DNA from: Artocarpus heterophyllus
Lineage: Eukaryota > Streptophyta > Magnoliopsida > Rosales > Moraceae
NCBI GenBank assembly: GCA_025403435.1
Contig: CM046343.1
Location: forward strand, 25,451,126 to 25,515,125
Reading direction: 5' to 3'
Length of the DNA: 64,000 bases
The position numbers and the translations under genes were made by a program. Shown in pieces: positions 23,501 through 34,542 of this stretch. The number at the start of each line of letters is the position of its first letter. Position 1 is the stretch's first letter. The notes beneath the pieces are model-generated. The model made no database searches and was not told the origin of the DNA. It saw nothing but the letters and a program-made list of their open reading frames with translations.

Positions 23501-24656
23501 CCAAATGAAATTCTAAAAAAAATAACTCCTTTGCATTATTTTAGGAACTTAGAATGTGAGTATGTCCCAAGAGATTGCAACCAAGTAAGGCATTCAATAG
23601 CTAGCCTATGCGCCCTTGTTGGACAAATATGTTGTGTTGGTAGAAGAAACTCTCACGTGGGAGTGCTTCCCTTTTAGCAGCTGATATATTGATTGCAAGT
23701 TCAGTTTTGTTGGAAAATGATTTTATCAGCAATGTTATTTAATCCTGTGAGACTATAACTCTGCTGCTCACAAAACAGTAAGACACAGTTTAAAAGTACG
23801 CTACATTTTAGACTATAGTTTATAGTTTTATGACTAATGGGGTTATAATCCTATAAAGATAACAAGGATTTTTCAAAAATTATATATTTTATATATTATA
23901 TTTCTCTATTTTACTTATTTTGCATGAATTTAACCTTTTTATTATTACTATTATTATCCCAAGGCTCAAGGATTGGAATACTAGTTGAGTTGAGTGTTTA
24001 GCAAACCGATGTGAATCGAAAAAATAAGTTCAAATGTTACAACATGTAAGAGTTTTATATTATAGTTATTTTTTGTTTACACCGTAGCTACTTTAGAGCT
24101 TTACAAACAAATGGGTTCAAACTGTATGCTAAATGTTTGATAGATCTGGATATTAAAAAAAGGGTGTGGATTTATCATTAGTAAAAAAAAATTGGTTCAA
24201 TCAACTTCTGCATAATGTCTTATTTTTCAAAACCGAGACTTTTTAAAATCAAATGATACTTTGGGAAACATTAATGTGTGAATTATTATGTTTGAGCAAT
24301 TTTTAAACTTCGTTAGATACTTAAATTCATTTGAACCATGCGTCCTAAATTCAGTGCAGTTCTGTTGTATAAATTTTGTACATGTTTGTGAGACTAATAC
24401 TTAAACATGACTTTCTTTAAATAATTATATTATATATATATATATAAAAGTTTTTCTTCGGTGCTTCCTCCCTCCGACATAACATCTACAAGTAAACAAC
24501 ATAACATGACTTTCATTAAACGTAACATCGATGTTAGAGAAGTGTAATATTAAAAAATTTAAATAAAAAAATGTAATAAAAATTTGTTATGTCGCTACAA
24601 GATCAATGTCACACTTACCATTTTTAACTACTTTGATAGTTATGTTACACATTTTT
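20531..24656. other. 3' flank of PIRL and gene-free interval
   Basis: The first few hundred bases should hold the PIRL 3' untranslated region, including a poly-A run at 20631-20650. Beyond that no coding sequence is supported. The stretch has many (AT)n tracts (21507, 21885, 22890, 23268), the second MITE copy at 23027-23188 and a degenerate copy of the dispersed MITE family near 24030-24130. A less AT-rich segment at 21900-22060 has no recognisable content. Confidence 0.55.
23027..23188 (-). mobile_element. Short MITE, copy 2 (inverted relative to 15365-15524)
   Basis: Its reverse complement matches 15365-15524 from end to end, with CCGTTTGGTAGTGTTTTCAA at the outer edge. The outer ends GGGCTTTGTTTGG and CAAACGGTTT pair as weak terminal inverted repeats. 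Confidence 0.65.
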
Positions 24657-24767
24657 AACATTAATGTTAAGTCCAGTGAATATTATATTACACATTTCAC
24701 TTCTACATGTAATGACAGAAGGATTTTTTTGCACAAGAGCGATTATATAAAAACTCTATTAGGGTCT

Positions 24768-24925
24768 TTGATATGATGGTTAAAACTAATAGTAAAAATT
24801 ATTTTTATTATAATATATGAGAGCTTTACATTATAGTAATTTTTTTTTAATTACTGTAGCATATAAGACCTTTACATTGTTTATAATTGATAAGTTGGTT
24901 AGGACTACTCTTGTCCAACAATCTT
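24768..24925 (+). mobile_element. Dispersed MITE family M1, copy inside the left duplication unit
   Basis: It reads GATGGTTAAAACTA, then GAGAGCTTTACATTATAGTA, a T run, ACTGTAGCATATAAGACC and TAAGTTGGTTAGGACTA. This is the order seen in all M1 copies. It sits in the tandem duplication, so it and the copy at 25205 descend from one insertion. Confidence 0.7.
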
Positions 24926-25204
24926 TATATATATATATATGTATATGTATATATAAGGGACCTTTAAGGTACTTCAGCTGTATCAAAACTTCACCACCCG
25001 TCAAGTAAACTGTTGCTATGATCTGGTGTCGGTGTCAGTGGATTTGGTTTCAAAAAGCTAGGAGCTGGTGTCAGTAGATTAATGTTAGACCTTTCTAACA
25101 TTAATATTAAGTCCAGTGAATATTATATTATGCATTTCACTTCTACATGTAATGACAGAACGATTTTTTTTTTGTACAAGAGCGATTATATAAAAACTAT
25201 ATTA

Positions 25205-25365
25205 AGGTATTTAGTATGATAGCTAGAACTAATTATAAGAATTGTTTTTATTATAATATGTGAGAGTTTTATACTGTAATAACTTTTTTTTTACTATAGC
25301 ATGTGAGAGCTTTACATTATTCATAACTGAAAAATTGGTTAAGATTAGTCCTGCCAAACAACCTT
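25205..25365 (+). mobile_element. Dispersed MITE family M1, copy inside the right duplication unit
   Basis: It has the same order of motifs as 24768-24925: GAGAGTTTTATACTGTAATA, ACTATAGCATGTGAGAGC, CATAACTGAAAAATTGG, then TGCCAAACAACC at the right edge. Confidence 0.7.
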
Positions 25366-25369
25366 TGTG

Positions 25370-25400
<31 letters not shown>

Positions 25401-25599
25401 AAGTATGTATATATAGGGGACCTTTAAGGTATTTCAGCTGTACCAAAACTTCACCACCTATCACAAGTAAACTCTTGCTATGATCTGGTGGTGTCAGTAG
25501 ATTTGGTTTCGAAAAGCTAGGAGCTGATAGGTGGGAGGGAAATTGGCATTTGTCGGTTTTGAAGGCTTTGCATTGGTTGTTGACCTAAATTCTTACATT

Positions 25600-25760
25600 G
25601 TGTTTGGTAAAAGTGGTTCACATTATTTTTTCAGTTATAAACCGTGTAAAGCTCTCACATACTACAATAACACTAAAAAAATCGCTATAATGTAAAATCC
25701 TTACATGCTACAGTAAAAATAGTTCTAATCAACGGTTCTCACCACCCTATCAAACACCAT
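25600..25760 (-). mobile_element. Dispersed MITE family M1, inverted copy
   Basis: It starts GTGTTTGGTAA and ends CTATCAAACACC, with TAAAGCTCTCACATACTAC and TTACATGCTACAGTAAAAAT inside. This is the reverse complement of the M1 order, and both termini are preserved. Confidence 0.75.
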
Positions 25761-28700
25761 ATTAGGTTTTAGAGTTTTAACTGTACGAGAAAGTTTGGCT
25801 TAATTTAATGTTAAAATATTCGTTTGGGAATGACTTAAATGACAGAATAACCAAACAAACACCCATGGGCAGTATCATTACTTGAAAATGCTAAACATTG
25901 AGTATTGGCCCAGCAACATTACTTTCATTTTTTCAGAAATCAACAAAATGGCCTTGTATATTTTTTATAGTCTTAAAATTAATTTGCCCTATATTTTTTA
26001 ATTATCCATAAGAAAAACTTTTTTTTTTCCCGACCGGGCTACTGCCCAGTTCTCTCATAAATGTGGCCTCATCGGGTGGGTCCTACAATAAGACTCACCC
26101 GATGGGGCCCACATTTGTGACAGAACCAGGCAACTGCTTGGTCGGGACATATAGAAGTCCCTTGTCCATAAATTATCTCCTATGTTTTTTTTAAAACCTC
26201 TTTTAAGTGGTCGAACGTTTTGAAATATGAAAACAACGTCAATAACCAATATTTTATTGTTTTCAATTGTTAGTCAACAACTTTACCAGTTTTATTAGAA
26301 GAATGTATAAATAGTCAAGTTTAAAAGGGGTAGCATGTTGGATTAAATTTGAAGGTGAAGATTGACTGACGACAGCCCAGAAAAAGTTCATAAACTTAGA
26401 GATGAACGGTTGTTGTGCAAATAATGAACGCTTCTTAAATTAATTTTGACAGCTAGTGAAGAACTTTCATTACATATTTTCATTGGTAAATTATTTATAT
26501 TAAGGACTTTTTGAATTTGGCCTTTAAAGAAGTTATTTATTTTAATGTTACTAAAGATGGAGCGAATATTATGTTTAATCATAATGTTCGGAAGTTACGA
26601 AAACAATATGTAAAGCAATTTTTTGCATAATCTTATATTGTCTTTTCGTGATGATGCAAAGTAAATTGTTATTTGAACTAGTATCGAAAACGTAATAATA
26701 AGTATTTCCTTCGATGTATCATTTTTTTAAGAAAATGAAACTTTATTCAACTAAAGTTGATACAAATAAAGTTGCATAACATTGTCGATTAAAGGCACAA
26801 ATTATCTCTGACAAATAACTAGATCCACTAGTAAAATCGAATGAAACACAGGAACAAAAGACAACATCGAGACTCAAAAAGGAATGACCCGCTAGACATC
26901 CAAAATAGAGCTCTTCATGGCTTGTTACAAGACACTACTATAGTCGATAGATGATCCCAATCAACCAAAATCAAAGAACATATGTTTTTAAGTACAAAGA
27001 AGACATGCAATAGGAAAGGCATGCTATAGTCTGCAGTACTGCTTTCAGTTTTGTTTCGTTTTGCTAACCGTAAGTTGGATACCGTAAGTTGACGGAGACA
27101 GAGGATATAGTGAGGATACAAATGAAATATAAGCACACAATAAAAAGGCGATCTTAACTCCAATCTACGAAGTTCGTCTTCTTCGTTGCTAATACGAGGA
27201 TTTTGTTGAAGAAGTTGTTGTCCCACCAAGAACTTTGATCCTGTGACATCATGTCGTCATCTAAAGGCCGAAGGAATTGATCATTTTCATGATATGTCGT
27301 TGTTCAATTACCAATGTGTATTCTCTTGTGCTAGATATCATTGTGTTGATGTTAACATTTTGCCTGGAATGTCGAAATTGATTATGTTGGAAGGTTCATG
27401 GATTTTAGCTAGAACGTCATAGGTTGTTTGGTCGCCTATTAGGTCATAGATGTTAGATTTAGTGCTCTAAGGACTAAACAATGTTACATTTTTTCAAACT
27501 TTTGATCAATAAAGAATTCATTAATAATATCATATATCAATATTGTCCTCTTTAAATCCATTTGAGATAAATGAATGATAAGTCAACTAAAATCTGAGAC
27601 TGTCATTCTAAATCTTTAAGATAGTGCATGTGATGGAAAGATTATGTACAAAACATAAATTTGAAGGTGATAATCCATAATTGAGAGAATAAAGTTGAAC
27701 GCTTTATTCATGTTAAAGTTGTTATGTTGCCTACATTTTTTATAAGAGATGACTTGTCTTGATCTTCGAAGTTAGAACTCCACGAGTGGAGACTTTAATA
27801 TATTGTCATTGGTGACGGTATATTAGATTGGGACTAAAGATGATTTGATTCCGTTAATAGTTCTATTTGAATAAATTAATTCACTTTAGACAATCATGTG
27901 TGTTGCTTCTTAATCCTTGAATGAATCGATAGAACCTTATTCTTGACTTATGTCTTTTGATATATCAAAGAAAGACACCCTAAATTAGATAAAGGTACAG
28001 ATACTAGTATATTGGAGATATGACTCTTGGATAATATGGACTCAATATTGATAGATATAGAATCCATAGCTTTTTAGCAGGATTAATGATATCCTCTTAT
28101 AAGTATTATTCTAGAATTAGAAAACTGGAGCGTTCAGTCATTTGGAAATATTTCTATGAACGAATGGTTTACTATTTGTATTTATTATAAATAGTAAGTA
28201 TTCTAATAGTGAGATAATGCAACATAAGATAAATATAGTCAAGAAGGTAAAACAGAGCTTGTTCTTAAGCCGATTATGGATATCCTATGGGGATGTTACA
28301 TATCATGATATGTCATGGATGGGAAAAAACTTTATTAGAGTTTTGTAATTTAGTATATAGTTTAAGAGTGTAGCTCCAACCTTTTTATCGAGTAGCATTA
28401 AAGTTGATAATTGTAAAATGAGCATGTCTAGGATATGTCATTTTGTAATTATAGGAGCTTGATCTATATATATCCATCACATCCCTTTTGCTAGCTCATA
28501 TATATTTTTTATAATGATACAACATGTTTTTCTTACAAATTTGTAACTTATGTTAATCAATGATTGGTTCAAGTTCGGTTGACTGGATTGTAATAATTTA
28601 TGTTAGTTTATTGATTAAATTAATTTCATGAATTAATTTAAGATAAACATGTTGAATTATTTGTATTCATTTTATTGGATATGGGATTATCGATATATGA

Positions 28701-28860
28701 CTGTTTCAATTAGGTAATTAATATATTGGGTCATTTGAATTAAAAACTGAGGATTTATAAAGGATTTGCAGGTCAAGCAAAATAAAAAAGTGTCCAATTA
28801 GGCAAGAACCGGTTGAATGGTAGCTAGAACAAGCCTCACGGTAGAACTAAAAGTTGAGTG
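25761..28860. other. Gene-free interval upstream of the first Copia element
   Basis: It contains the foldback at 26028-26147. On the minus strand, 26720-27240 reads towards a T run at 26726, ending GAATAAAGTTTCATTTTCTT. That resembles the polyadenylated end of a retrotransposed transcript or LINE, but no protein family was recognised. Nothing else is supported. Confidence 0.4.
26028..26147. repeat. 120 bp near-perfect foldback (MITE-like or hairpin)
   Basis: The left half TCCCGACCGGGCTACTGCCC... and the reverse complement of the right half (TCCCGACCAAGCAGTTGCC...) match through ATAAATGTGG/ACAAATGTGG and CATCGGGTG to a short loop near 26085. The arms are about 58 bp with few mismatches, and the GC content is well above the surroundings. 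A transcript would form one long stem, similar in size to a microRNA precursor. Confidence 0.85.
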
Positions 28861-28865
28861 GAAAC
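28861..28865. repeat. Target-site duplication GAAAC, left copy (right copy 38418-38422)
   Basis: It is identical to the five bases just after the right LTR. A 5 bp duplication is the expected length for Copia integration. Confidence 0.9.
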
Positions 28866-30345
28866 TGTTGGGTTTGGTACCCTAAAAGTTGTGACATTAT
28901 ACATATTGTTAATAAATAAATAAAGTGACATTTATTATTGTTTTGGTTGATTATATGTATTATGAATACATTTATAAACATCAAGAAAATTCCATGATTA
29001 TTTATGTGACTATAAATTCAGCATATAAGTGTTATTTGCTTAGGGATAAAATTTATAGATAATAATCTAAAAAGTTCGTAATAATTAATTAAAGTTTGAG
29101 ATCTTTAATTAAAAATTACAAGTACGGTCCAATCTCATCTAAAATGAAATAGTCATTATCTGGACTATTAATGTAGAGACATTGGATTGGAGGTACTTTA
29201 TATAATGAGATTATATAGGACTGGACCAAATAAATTATGAATCTCTAATAATCATCCGTTACAAATAGAGTATTCAAATTTATCACTATGATGATCATAT
29301 ATTTGACAGTCTTAATCTTGAGTATTTAATAGACTCATATTTATGACATTATGTTTTTTGACTTGCATGGTAAGATTTGTCTAAGCATAGATTATAACTT
29401 AACATCTTGGAAACATAAAGTAATAAATGGCTGGGAATAATATTATACAGTTATGGAATCCATTTCTTCCCTATGAAAGTTAGAAAAATAGTTCTCTTGA
29501 GTGATAATTCAAGGTTTGAACAGTAGAGCGCTCGTTCATAATAAGATTATGAATTAATTGTTCATTAGAGAATTATTGAAACTCAAGGATAAAGATGTAA
29601 TAAGAGAGGTGAACGGAAATTGAACCTAGCTCCTATTATGAACTATTTATGGAGGACTGACTTATATGTAATGATTATATCAATGGACTACTCGTTAATT
29701 TTCTTTGAGTAATTTTACTATAATCTCAAGAGTTCAGTTTCAGGTTTTTAGTGGAGTAACACTGAAACTAATAAATTTGACACATTAATTAAAGAGTTTG
29801 ATTAAATGTCAAATTTATTGAAGCTTGGGTTATAGGTCCATAGGTCCTCAATACCACCTCTGTAACACTATAATGAATTTATACATAGAATAAATTATAC
29901 ATTTTTAGTTTAGAATTATTGAATTCTGAATTAATTATTTCACACTTGAATTATTAATGTGACACAGAAAAATGTTCTCTATTACATATAATGTAATGTG
30001 ATAAATGTTGTCACATTTAACTAAGCATTAGTTGATTAATTAATTGATTATTTTTAAAATCTATTCTTAAATAAATGTGATTTATTTTTAAATTTAGATA
30101 TATATATATATATATATATATGGTTTTGAATCAAATCTTTTTATATATATAAGATTTTATAATATATTAATATATATATATATTAATATAATATATTAAA
30201 AAAAAGGAAGAAAGAAACGTGAAAGTTTCACGTTTCCCTTATTATATATATATATATATATATAAGGAACCGAATCACACTGATTCGGTCCAATAAAATA
30301 AAATAAAAAAGTAAAAAGTAAACTTCCTTTTACTTTCACGTTTTA

Positions 30346-30400
<55 letters not shown>

Positions 30401-30873
30401 AATCACATAGTGATTCAGGAAAAGAAGAAAAAGGGAAAGAAAAAAAATCAATTAAAAAATTACTAATGACTCAGATATAAAAAAGAGAGATAATAGTTAT
30501 CTCAGAATTATTATTCACATAATTTTTCAAAATACTTAGAGAGAAAACCTGAGAGTTCTTCTCTAAAAAAAAAAAAGGACTGCTATCTCATGTGTTGTGT
30601 ACATAGCAGATTCAGAAAAGTGTGAGAAAAATTCCTTCTTGCAGTTTGACGCCCACTCGTCTTTCCATTGGTATGGAGGCCTGGATTGGAAGATTGTGGT
30701 GTCAAAGAGGAAAGCTAGGATACCCTGATAGTCTTCAAAAAGGTTTGTAAAATTACCTAAAGCTTTCTATAATTAAAATTATATATCTATTTCCAATGAA
30801 CAAAGTTTGCAGAAAATTTTTGTTTGTCAACGATCCGTTCATTTCGCTACGTTTTCATATTTTAATTCCAACA
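28866..30873 (+). repeat. 5' LTR of the first Copia element
   Basis: This is 2008 bp, matching 36414-38417. It contains (AT)n tracts and three palindromes in a row: 30214-30236 (GAAACGTGAAA arm), 30269-30289 (ACCGAATCA arm) and 30400-30416 (GAATCAC arm). Confidence 0.95.
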
Positions 30874-30875
30874 AA

Positions 30876-30887
30876 TGGCATCAGAGC
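30876..30887 (+). promoter_or_regulatory. Primer binding site (initiator-Met tRNA type)
   Basis: TGGCATCAGAGC lies two bases after the 5' LTR. It differs at one base from the usual plant Copia primer site TGGTATCAGAGC, complementary to the 3' end of initiator methionine tRNA. Confidence 0.85.
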
Positions 30888-32445
30888 AGGTTATAGCATA
30901 TATAATTTTAATTTAATATGATTTTATTTTGATAATATCATGTTTTTGATGTATGTTTGTAGGCACTTTGCATCTTTGTTAATTTTTATTCATGAGATAA
31001 ATGGTTGTTTAATGAAGGGATTTTTGGTCGTTAATAATATGGTCCTTTTGGATTAATAATTTTATTTTCAGTTTGATTAGATCAATTTGTGTAAACCCAT
31101 AAAGGGGTATAGGCTTTTTGTAATTTCTTATTATTATTTTTTCTTCTCTCATCTCCTTCACTTGCTACACATGGAGCGATGAAGAAAAAGATGTCCATTG
31201 CATTTTTTGGTCTAGTTGAGAACTTTGGGCCTATCAAATTTTAAAGGTAATCCAGCACATTGTTGCACAATAAACCACTTGATGAAGACTACAAAATTGG
31301 AGCAGGGAATTATGTATAAATTACAAGAAGACCCCTGTAATTTTTTTTTCTCTCTTATTTTTTATAGGTTGTAATTTAATTATCCAAAAGGACCCGGTCA
31401 AAAATTCCATTGTTTATTTTCATGTGATGATTGTGATAACATGTTCATGCATGATAATATGTCATCTAGGGAAGTGCCCACTTATAGTTATTGTAACATG
31501 ACATGTATACACTTAGCATATTATTTTTTATAAAAGAGTTTATAAAATGATTTAATATATGTTAGAGTTAATTTAATGAGATTAAATTAATTGGGTTGGT
31601 TTTATTGAATCTTAATTTATTAATCAACCGAATAATGTGAATTTAGTTTTAATAGTTAAGACTTGGTAAAATTCACATTAATTCTTAGTTATCTAATTTT
31701 AAATTGTTTAATATTTGGTAACTTAGACAATTCATAATAAATTTAGATTTTTTAGAAAATCTGATAATTTATTTAAGTGTAAATAGAATGGGATTCTATT
31801 AATACATAATATAATCTAGTAATTAAAAATTATTTTTATCTACTAGAATTATGAAGCATATGATGTTTTATGAGATAAAACACATCTTTTAAAGTAATGA
31901 GTGGGAGAAGGTAATATGACAATATAACCTACGGTCTCCACTATTAGCACAACACCGTGAGATTTAGGTGGCGTCTCGTGACGCTTTGATTTCGTCCTCC
32001 CTACGGAGGGTATCCATTTAAATCAATATCAAGGTTGGCTTCCTTGAGATAAGATTTTATAATGTATTTCAAAATTGACCTACCCTACGGCGGCAATTTT
32101 GAGTTAAGTTGTTAAAATCTAAAATAGTAGGTTACACTCATAAAGACATAATTAAATTGTTAATTATATCTTGACCAAAATAAACGGTTATTAATAAATA
32201 TAGAAAATATGAAATATTTTGAATATATTTATTAATTGAGAATGTCTCAATTCAATTCATAAATAATTTGACCTACCTTACGGCGGCACTTTATTTATTA
32301 AAATTGAATAATCGTGGAATTAGTAAATTTCTTTTTGTGTTTTTCATATGCATCATGCATCACGTTTACTATTCCAAAACATATATTTATGATGTTTATG
32401 CGACCATTTTAATTTATGCTATTTTATTTATTTATTATAGCAACA
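30888..32445 (+). other. Untranslated leader of the first Copia element, with a repeated CCTACGG motif
   Basis: About 1.56 kb lies between the primer site and the gag start. The motif CC(C/T)TACGG or CCTACGG appears at 31928, 31999, 32083 and 32275. Two of these lie in near-identical stretches (TTGACCTACCCTACGGCGGC at 32075, TTGACCTACCTTACGGCGGC at 32268), and one forms a CCTCC-CTAC-GGAGG hairpin at 31996-32009. No protein is supported here. Confidence 0.6.
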
Positions 32446-33666
32446 ATGTCTAATCCAATCATCGCTATTCTTTCAAATGAAAAATTAACCGGAGATAATT
32501 TTGTCAAGTGGAAGAGTAACATGAACATTGTACTAATTTGCGAAAGTTACAAGTTCATCCTAACGGAGGAATGTCCTCCAGAACCTGCTACTAATGCTCA
32601 TCGTAATGTACGAGAAGCATATGATCGTTCGATCCAGGCGAACAATAAGACCCGCTGTTTTCTTTTGGCTGGCATGTCTGACGTGCTTAGGATGAAGCAC
32701 GAAAGCGTGGAGACCGCTTATGAGATAATGCAGTCTTTGCAAGATATGTTTGGTAAACCTTCTGAAAAGACAAGCCACAAAGCCGTTAAGGCAGTAATGA
32801 ATGCAAAGATGAAGGCAGGGATTTCGGTCAGAGAACATGTTCTCAACATGGTTAACTATCTCCATAAGGCCGAGGTGAACGGGGTAGTGATAGATGAAGC
32901 CACACAGGTGGGGATGATTTTGGAAACCCCCTCCCCTGCTTTCCTTTAATTCAAAAGCAACTATTTCATGAACAAGCTGAAATATAACATGACTGAGTTG
33001 CTTAATAAGCTTCAAACCTTCGAGTCTATTTGCAAAGAAAAGACTAAAGAAGCTAAGGCAAATGTTGCAGAAGCTCAACCCTCCTCTTCTGCTCAAAAGA
33101 ATAAGAAGAGGAAGGGGACTGAAAGAAGTGGTAAGTCTCCGAATGGAGGGCAACCTAAGAAGAACAAAAGCAACAACAACAAAAAGAGCTCAAACCAAAA
33201 GAAGCCTAAAGGAAAATGTTTCCATTGTGGCGTAGTTGGGCACTGGAAGAGAAACTGCAATAAGTATCTTCAGGAGCTCAAAGAAAAGAAGAACAACGGT
33301 AAATCAGATTTACTCATTTTAGAAGCTTGTTGGATAATTGATTCAGGGGCAACTAACCATGTTTGTTCTTCTTTGCAAATGCTTAGTTCTTCAAGGGAGC
33401 TTGTCGACGGAGAACAAACGATGAGAGTGGGAACGAGAGAGGTTGTTTCGGCAAGAGCAGTGGGAGTTGTTAAACTTTATTTTAGAAATAAGTTTTTAAT
33501 TTTGAACAATGTTTATTACATTCCTTATTTTCCTAGAAATTTGATTTTTGTTTCCAGGTTGTTTGAACAAATGTTTAATGTTTCTTTTAATAATTATTAT
33601 GTTAATATTTCTAGAAATGGTTTGAATATTTGTTCTGCGCATCTGAAAATGGGCTTTACCCAATGA
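32446..33666 (+). pseudogene. Copia gag and protease region, with a nonsense codon
   Basis: The start ATG at 32446 opens MSNPIIAILSNEKLTGDNF, a typical Copia gag beginning. A TAA at 32947-32949 interrupts the frame, which then continues unchanged to 33666. A lysine-rich stretch leads to a zinc knuckle, CFHCGVVGHWKRNC, from 33217 (CX2CX4HX4C, nucleic-acid binding). The aspartic protease motif IDSGATNH follows near 33337, with the catalytic Asp at 33340. The frame ends at TGA 33664-33666. As the TAA falls within gag, no Gag-Pol could be made without readthrough. Confidence 0.85.
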
Positions 33667-34542
33667 AAAATCACTGCTCAATACCGAAATGTTCAAAGTT
33701 AAACAACCAAAACCCAAGAAGCAAAAGATTTCTTCTGATAATGATACATACCTATGGCACCTTAGATTAGGTCACGTTAACCATGACAGAATTAACAGAC
33801 TGGTAAGGATGGTCCTTTAAAAGAGCTAAAAGTTAGTTTTCTACTAGTTTGTGAATCTTGTCTTGAACGAAAAATGACTAAGAGGTCTTTCTCAGCAAAA
33901 GGCGAAAGGGCCAAGGAACCACTTGAGCTAATACATTCAGACGTCTGTGGTCTATTAAATGTACAAGCACGTGGTGGTTACGAATATTTCATCGTATTTA
34001 TTGACAATTATTCAAGGTATGGTTACATATACCTAATGCAAAGGAAATCTGAAACTTTTGGAAAGTTCAAAGAATTCCAAGCGGAAACTGAAAAGCAATT
34101 AGGAAAGACGGTGAAAAGTCTTCGATCTGATCGAGGAGGAGAATACCTTGATACTGAATTCAAGGACTATATGATAGAACATGGTATTCTATCACAACTC
34201 ACCGCACCTGGAACACCACAACAAAATGGTGTTGCAGAGAGAAGAAATAGAACGTTGCTTGATATGGTGAGATCTATGCTCAGCTACTCATCATTACCCA
34301 CTTTATTTTGGGGATATGCACTACAAACTGCAGTATATCTTCCAAACATAGTTTCATCTAAGTCTATTTCAAAAACACCTTTAGAGTTATGGAATGGTCG
34401 CAAACCTAGTATACGACATATCCGTATATGGGGGTGTCCAACACATGTGCTGAAAGGAAAGACCGAGAAGTTGGAACCACGTTCTAAAGTATGCTTATTT
34501 TGTGGGATACCCAAAGGGAATCAGGGGAGGTTTGTTTTATAG
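33667..34542 (+). pseudogene. Copia integrase region, frame-shifted at both ends
   Basis: The zinc-binding HHCC part is split. [17 protein letters not shown] reads in frame 2 from 33755, and the frame-1 text resumes at about 33810 with VCESC. The core then follows: LIHSDVCG (first Asp), [10 protein letters not shown] (second Asp) and [11 protein letters not shown] (catalytic Glu), so the DDE triad is present. A one-base change near 34500 moves the continuation to frame 2 and leaves a stop at 34540-34542. Confidence 0.85.

Larger units (their letters stand above)
24657..25527. repeat. Two-copy tandem duplication of about 440 bp, each copy carrying a MITE
   Basis: TTAAGTCCAGTGAATATTAT occurs at about 24665 and again at 25105. 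The copies share TTCTACATGTAATGACAGAA, the MITE, an (AT)n tract, GGGACCTTTAAGGTA, AACTTCACCACC and AGCTAGGAGCTG in the same order. Substitutions and different (AT)n lengths separate them. Confidence 0.85.

Noticed and set aside
26915..27229. 104-codon minus frame as a gene
   Set aside because: No domain; it lies in a block that may be the 3' part of a retrotransposed sequence, but identity is unsupported.
30876..30887. Possible tRNA-derived sequence
   Set aside because: It is only the Copia primer site complementary to a tRNA end, not a tRNA gene. No full cloverleaf was seen anywhere in the window.
32560..33153. 197-codon minus frame across Copia gag
   Set aside because: It is antisense to the recognised gag region; a shadow frame.
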